DNA from: Flavobacteriales bacterium UBA7468
GTDB taxonomy: Bacteria > Bacteroidota > Bacteroidia > Flavobacteriales_D > Crocinitomicaceae
Direction: 5' to 3'
Length of the DNA: 64,000 nucleotides
NCBI GenBank assembly: GCA_002478565.1
Contig: DLPC01000023.1
Location: 62,001-126,000, forward strand
Shown here: in pieces, positions 62,081 to 64,000 of the stretch
Position numbering within the stretch: position 1 is the stretch's first letter
How the letters are laid out: every line of letters begins with the position of its first letter
The notes under the pieces: generated by a model
Told to the model about the DNA's origin: nothing
What the model saw: only the letters and a program-made list of their open reading frames with translations
Database searches by the model: none
Position numbers and translations under genes: made by a program

Positions 62081-62088
62081 CAAAGGTA
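62081..62088 (-). promoter_or_regulatory. -7 element (TACCTTTG) for ahcY
   Basis: It is an exact TAnnTTTG match, 34 bases before the ahcY ATG. Confidence 0.6.
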
Positions 62089-62110
62089 CACGCTTTTTTA
62101 TTCAAATACA

Positions 62111-63133
62111 CTAGAGCTGTGCACGAATCAATGCCGTCATTCCAGCGACAAACGCAGGGTGTGTGTTTGAACTTGGTACTAATTGTACTTTTTCACCGCC
62201 GTGTTCTTCAAAAATTTCTTGATATTCTTCCCCAATTTCAATGAGTGTTTCTAGACAATCAGCCACAAACGCAGGGCTGAAAACCAATAGTTTTTTGGCA
62301 CCTTTTTGCCCCCATTCTTCCACCACTTTATCTGAAAAAGGTGTAAGCCATTTTTTATCGAGTCTTGACTGAAAACAAACGGTGTAGTCTTTTTCCTGGA
62401 GCCCCATTTTTGCAGCAATCAATCTTGTCGTTGCATAACAAGTAGCTTTGTAGCAAAATTTATTGTAGGCATTTAATTCGGTTTCACAAGGTTGGTCAGC
62501 ACAAAGGTCGGTGTCTTCGTATACTTTGTCGACCTGTCTTTCTGGAAGCCCATGATATGAAAATAAAATGTGGTCATAGCTACTGAGGTCAAATTGTTTG
62601 GTTTGTTCAACAATTGAATCGATATAGCCAGCGTTGTCATAAAATTGACTGACAATTTTGATGTCAGGAATAACCCACCATTGGCGAATGATATCCATTG
62701 CTTTTTCTATCGCCGAACCAGTTGAGGCCGAAGCATACTGCGGAAAAAGCGGTAAGATAACGATGCGGTCGTAGTTGGCTTTGCGCATTTTTTCAAGCAC
62801 GCTATCTAAGGATGGGTTTTTGTAGCGCATGGCGATTTCTATCGTGACTTCTTCACCCTCGAAGTTTTTTTGCAGGAGACTTTGTAGCCCTAGTGTGTGC
62901 GTGAGTAGAGGAGACGCGCCATTGCCCAATTGCCATAGTTCTTTGTAAATTTTGGCCGATTTCGGAGCTCTAAATGGCACAATAATACCATTGACTAAAA
63001 TTTTACGAAGTAAATAAGGTAAGTCGATGACGCGCGGGTCGTTGAGGAATTCAGATAGGTAGCTTCGGACATCCTTCACGCTTGGTGAATCAGGGGTGCC
63101 GAGCTGAATCAAAAGTACACCTGTTTTTTTCAT
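62111..63133 (-). CDS. hemH: ferrochelatase
   Basis: The enzyme inserts ferrous iron into protoporphyrin IX to make haem. The 340 residues match HemH: GVLLIQLGTPDSPSVKDVRSYL at the start, VILPLFPQYASASTGS, the catalytic His in HILFSYHGLPERQ, and VFSPAFVADCLETLIEIG with the second iron-site Glu. The ATG at 63133 is chosen; the longer frame has no support. It is a single gene, divergent from the LuxE-like gene. Confidence 0.95.
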   Translation of the reverse strand: MKKTGVLLIQLGTPDSPSVKDVRSYLSEFLNDPRVIDLPYLLRKILVNGIIVPFRAPKSAKIYKELWQLGNGASPLLTHTLGLQSLLQKNFEGEEVTIEIAMRYKNPSLDSVLEKMRKANYDRIVILPLFPQYASASTGSAIEKAMDIIRQWWVIPDIKIVSQFYDNAGYIDSIVEQTKQFDLSSYDHILFSYHGLPERQVDKVYEDTDLCADQPCETELNAYNKFCYKATCYATTRLIAAKMGLQEKDYTVCFQSRLDKKWLTPFSDKVVEEWGQKGAKKLLVFSPAFVADCLETLIEIGEEYQEIFEEHGGEKVQLVPSSNTHPAFVAGMTALIRAQL

Positions 63134-63213
63134 AATAGTTCTTTGTGCAACAAGTTGGAGCATTCAATGTTCAAAATTACTGCTTTTATCATGAATAGCT
63201 CATGGTTTAAACC

Positions 63214-63221
63214 TAACTTTG
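63214..63221 (+). promoter_or_regulatory. -7 element (TAACTTTG) for the LuxE-like gene
   Basis: It is an exact TAnnTTTG match with four bases (TTGC) before the ATG, again a leaderless-type arrangement. Confidence 0.65.
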
Positions 63222-63225
63222 TTGC

Positions 63226-64000
63226 ATGGAGCCAAGTTCATTTTTACAGTACCTGAATCCCCAAAATTTTGAGCAATTTGCACTCGAAACTTATGAGCGG
63301 CAATATCACAATATCGCTGTTTACAGGGATTACATTCAGCTTCTTGGTTTACCCCATCCAAAGACCATTCAAGAAATTCCATTTTTACCGATCTCTTTTT
63401 TCAAAACGCACCAAGTTTTGCCTTCTGGTGTTTTGGCTCAAAAAGTTTTTCTCTCGAGTGGCACTACTTTACAGCAGCGCAGTCAACACCATATCCAAGA
63501 TTTGCGGTGGTATGAAACTGCACTAACCATTACATTTGAACGCGTTTTTGGAGCCGCTCAACAATATGCTTTCATCGCACTTTTACCTTCCTACCTAGAG
63601 AATGGTGACTCGAGCCTGATTTATATGGTCGATTGCCTCATTGCGGCGAGTCATCATGAAATTTCAGGCTACTATTTAGCCAATTTAGCTGAGGTAGCAG
63701 CTGCTTATGAAAAGGCATTGGATGCAGGTAAAATACCATTTGTTTTTGGTGTTTCTTATGCCTTGCTAGATCTTGCAGAAAAAGGATTAAACCTTTCTAA
63801 CGCCATTATATTGGAGACAGGTGGCATGAAAGGTAAGCGTCAAGAATTGACCAAAAAAGAATTACACACACAATTGAAGCAAGGATTTCAGGTCGCCAAT
63901 ATTTATTCAGAATACGGCATGACTGAATTGCTTTCACAGGCCTATTGCCTGACTGACGCACATATTTTTGAGCCGCCACCTTGGTGTAGGGTCTTTATCA
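63226..64000 (+). CDS. LuxE-like acyl-protein synthetase (partial, runs off the window)
   Basis: The frame opens with MEPSSFLQYLNPQNFEQFAL and stays open to the window edge; 258 residues are visible. FLSSGTT is the adenylate-forming P-loop-like motif. ETGGMKGKRQELTK and SEYGMTELLSQAY are signatures of the LuxE family, which activates fatty acids with ATP and passes them to a Cys or CoA-like acceptor. In non-luminous Bacteroidetes the role is unknown; acyl transfer for lipid or glycan modification is possible. The promoter sits four bases upstream. Confidence 0.82.
   Translation, partial: MEPSSFLQYLNPQNFEQFALETYERQYHNIAVYRDYIQLLGLPHPKTIQEIPFLPISFFKTHQVLPSGVLAQKVFLSSGTTLQQRSQHHIQDLRWYETALTITFERVFGAAQQYAFIALLPSYLENGDSSLIYMVDCLIAASHHEISGYYLANLAEVAAAYEKALDAGKIPFVFGVSYALLDLAEKGLNLSNAIILETGGMKGKRQELTKKELHTQLKQGFQVANIYSEYGMTELLSQAYCLTDAHIFEPPPWCRVFI

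Overview
The window is a gene-dense stretch of a Bacteroidetes chromosome, almost certainly from an aquatic member of the order Flavobacteriales. The evidence is internal. Several secreted proteins end in type IX secretion (T9SS) sorting domains. The promoters carry the Bacteroidetes -7 element TAnnTTTG. Marker families typical of the phylum are present (DUF5606, DUF6089, DUF6702, bTHX, fused alpha/beta E1 dehydrogenase), together with a flavobacterial-type proteorhodopsin. There is no insertion sequence, prophage, CRISPR array or rRNA, and no gene-free gap longer than 300 bases. One tRNA-Met gene is present.

Layout: 1-7.2 kb holds the end of SppA, a green-tuned proteorhodopsin, a fused E1 dehydrogenase, CutC, a DEAD-box helicase and a serine-palmitoyltransferase-like enzyme. 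7.3-15.4 kb holds UvrA and a divergent amino-acid permease, GmhA and a divergent SDR enzyme, HU, and a CrtI-family carotenoid desaturase. 15.5-20.1 kb is the main accessory part: a HicAB toxin-antitoxin pair convergent with a four-gene lipid operon (acyltransferase, YnbB-like CdsA, YnbA-like CDP-alcohol phosphatidyltransferase, and a secreted two-domain protein), then a small barrel protein. 20.3-29.3 kb holds the tRNA, PepF, DUF5606, a T9SS-secreted beta-propeller protein, a second DEAD-box helicase, TypA and envelope proteins. 29.3-33.7 kb holds a radC-wecB-polysaccharide deacetylase operon, SUI1/YciH and a CDF metal transporter. 33.9-45.9 kb contains large T9SS substrates, a DUF58 protein with a 57-residue CxxC microprotein next to it, the GTPases Era and Der, and a DUF1800-DUF1501 pair. 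45.9-64 kb holds an M1 peptidase, ClpB, a cyclophilin, serine biosynthesis (SerC-SerA), bTHX, a CoA transferase-GNAT-TrmH operon, aconitase, adenosylhomocysteinase, ferrochelatase and the start of a LuxE-like acyl-protein synthetase.

Most genes are housekeeping. The best candidate for an under-described system is the 16.1-19.7 kb operon. Its four reading frames overlap or nearly touch, and it pairs YnbA/YnbB-type phospholipid enzymes with an acyltransferase and an unusual secreted protein. Expression signals are very regular: about 20 TAnnTTTG elements were found, and several lie only 3-6 bases before the start codon, which suggests leaderless mRNAs. Paired genes are mostly separated by symmetrical, probably bidirectional, hairpin terminators.
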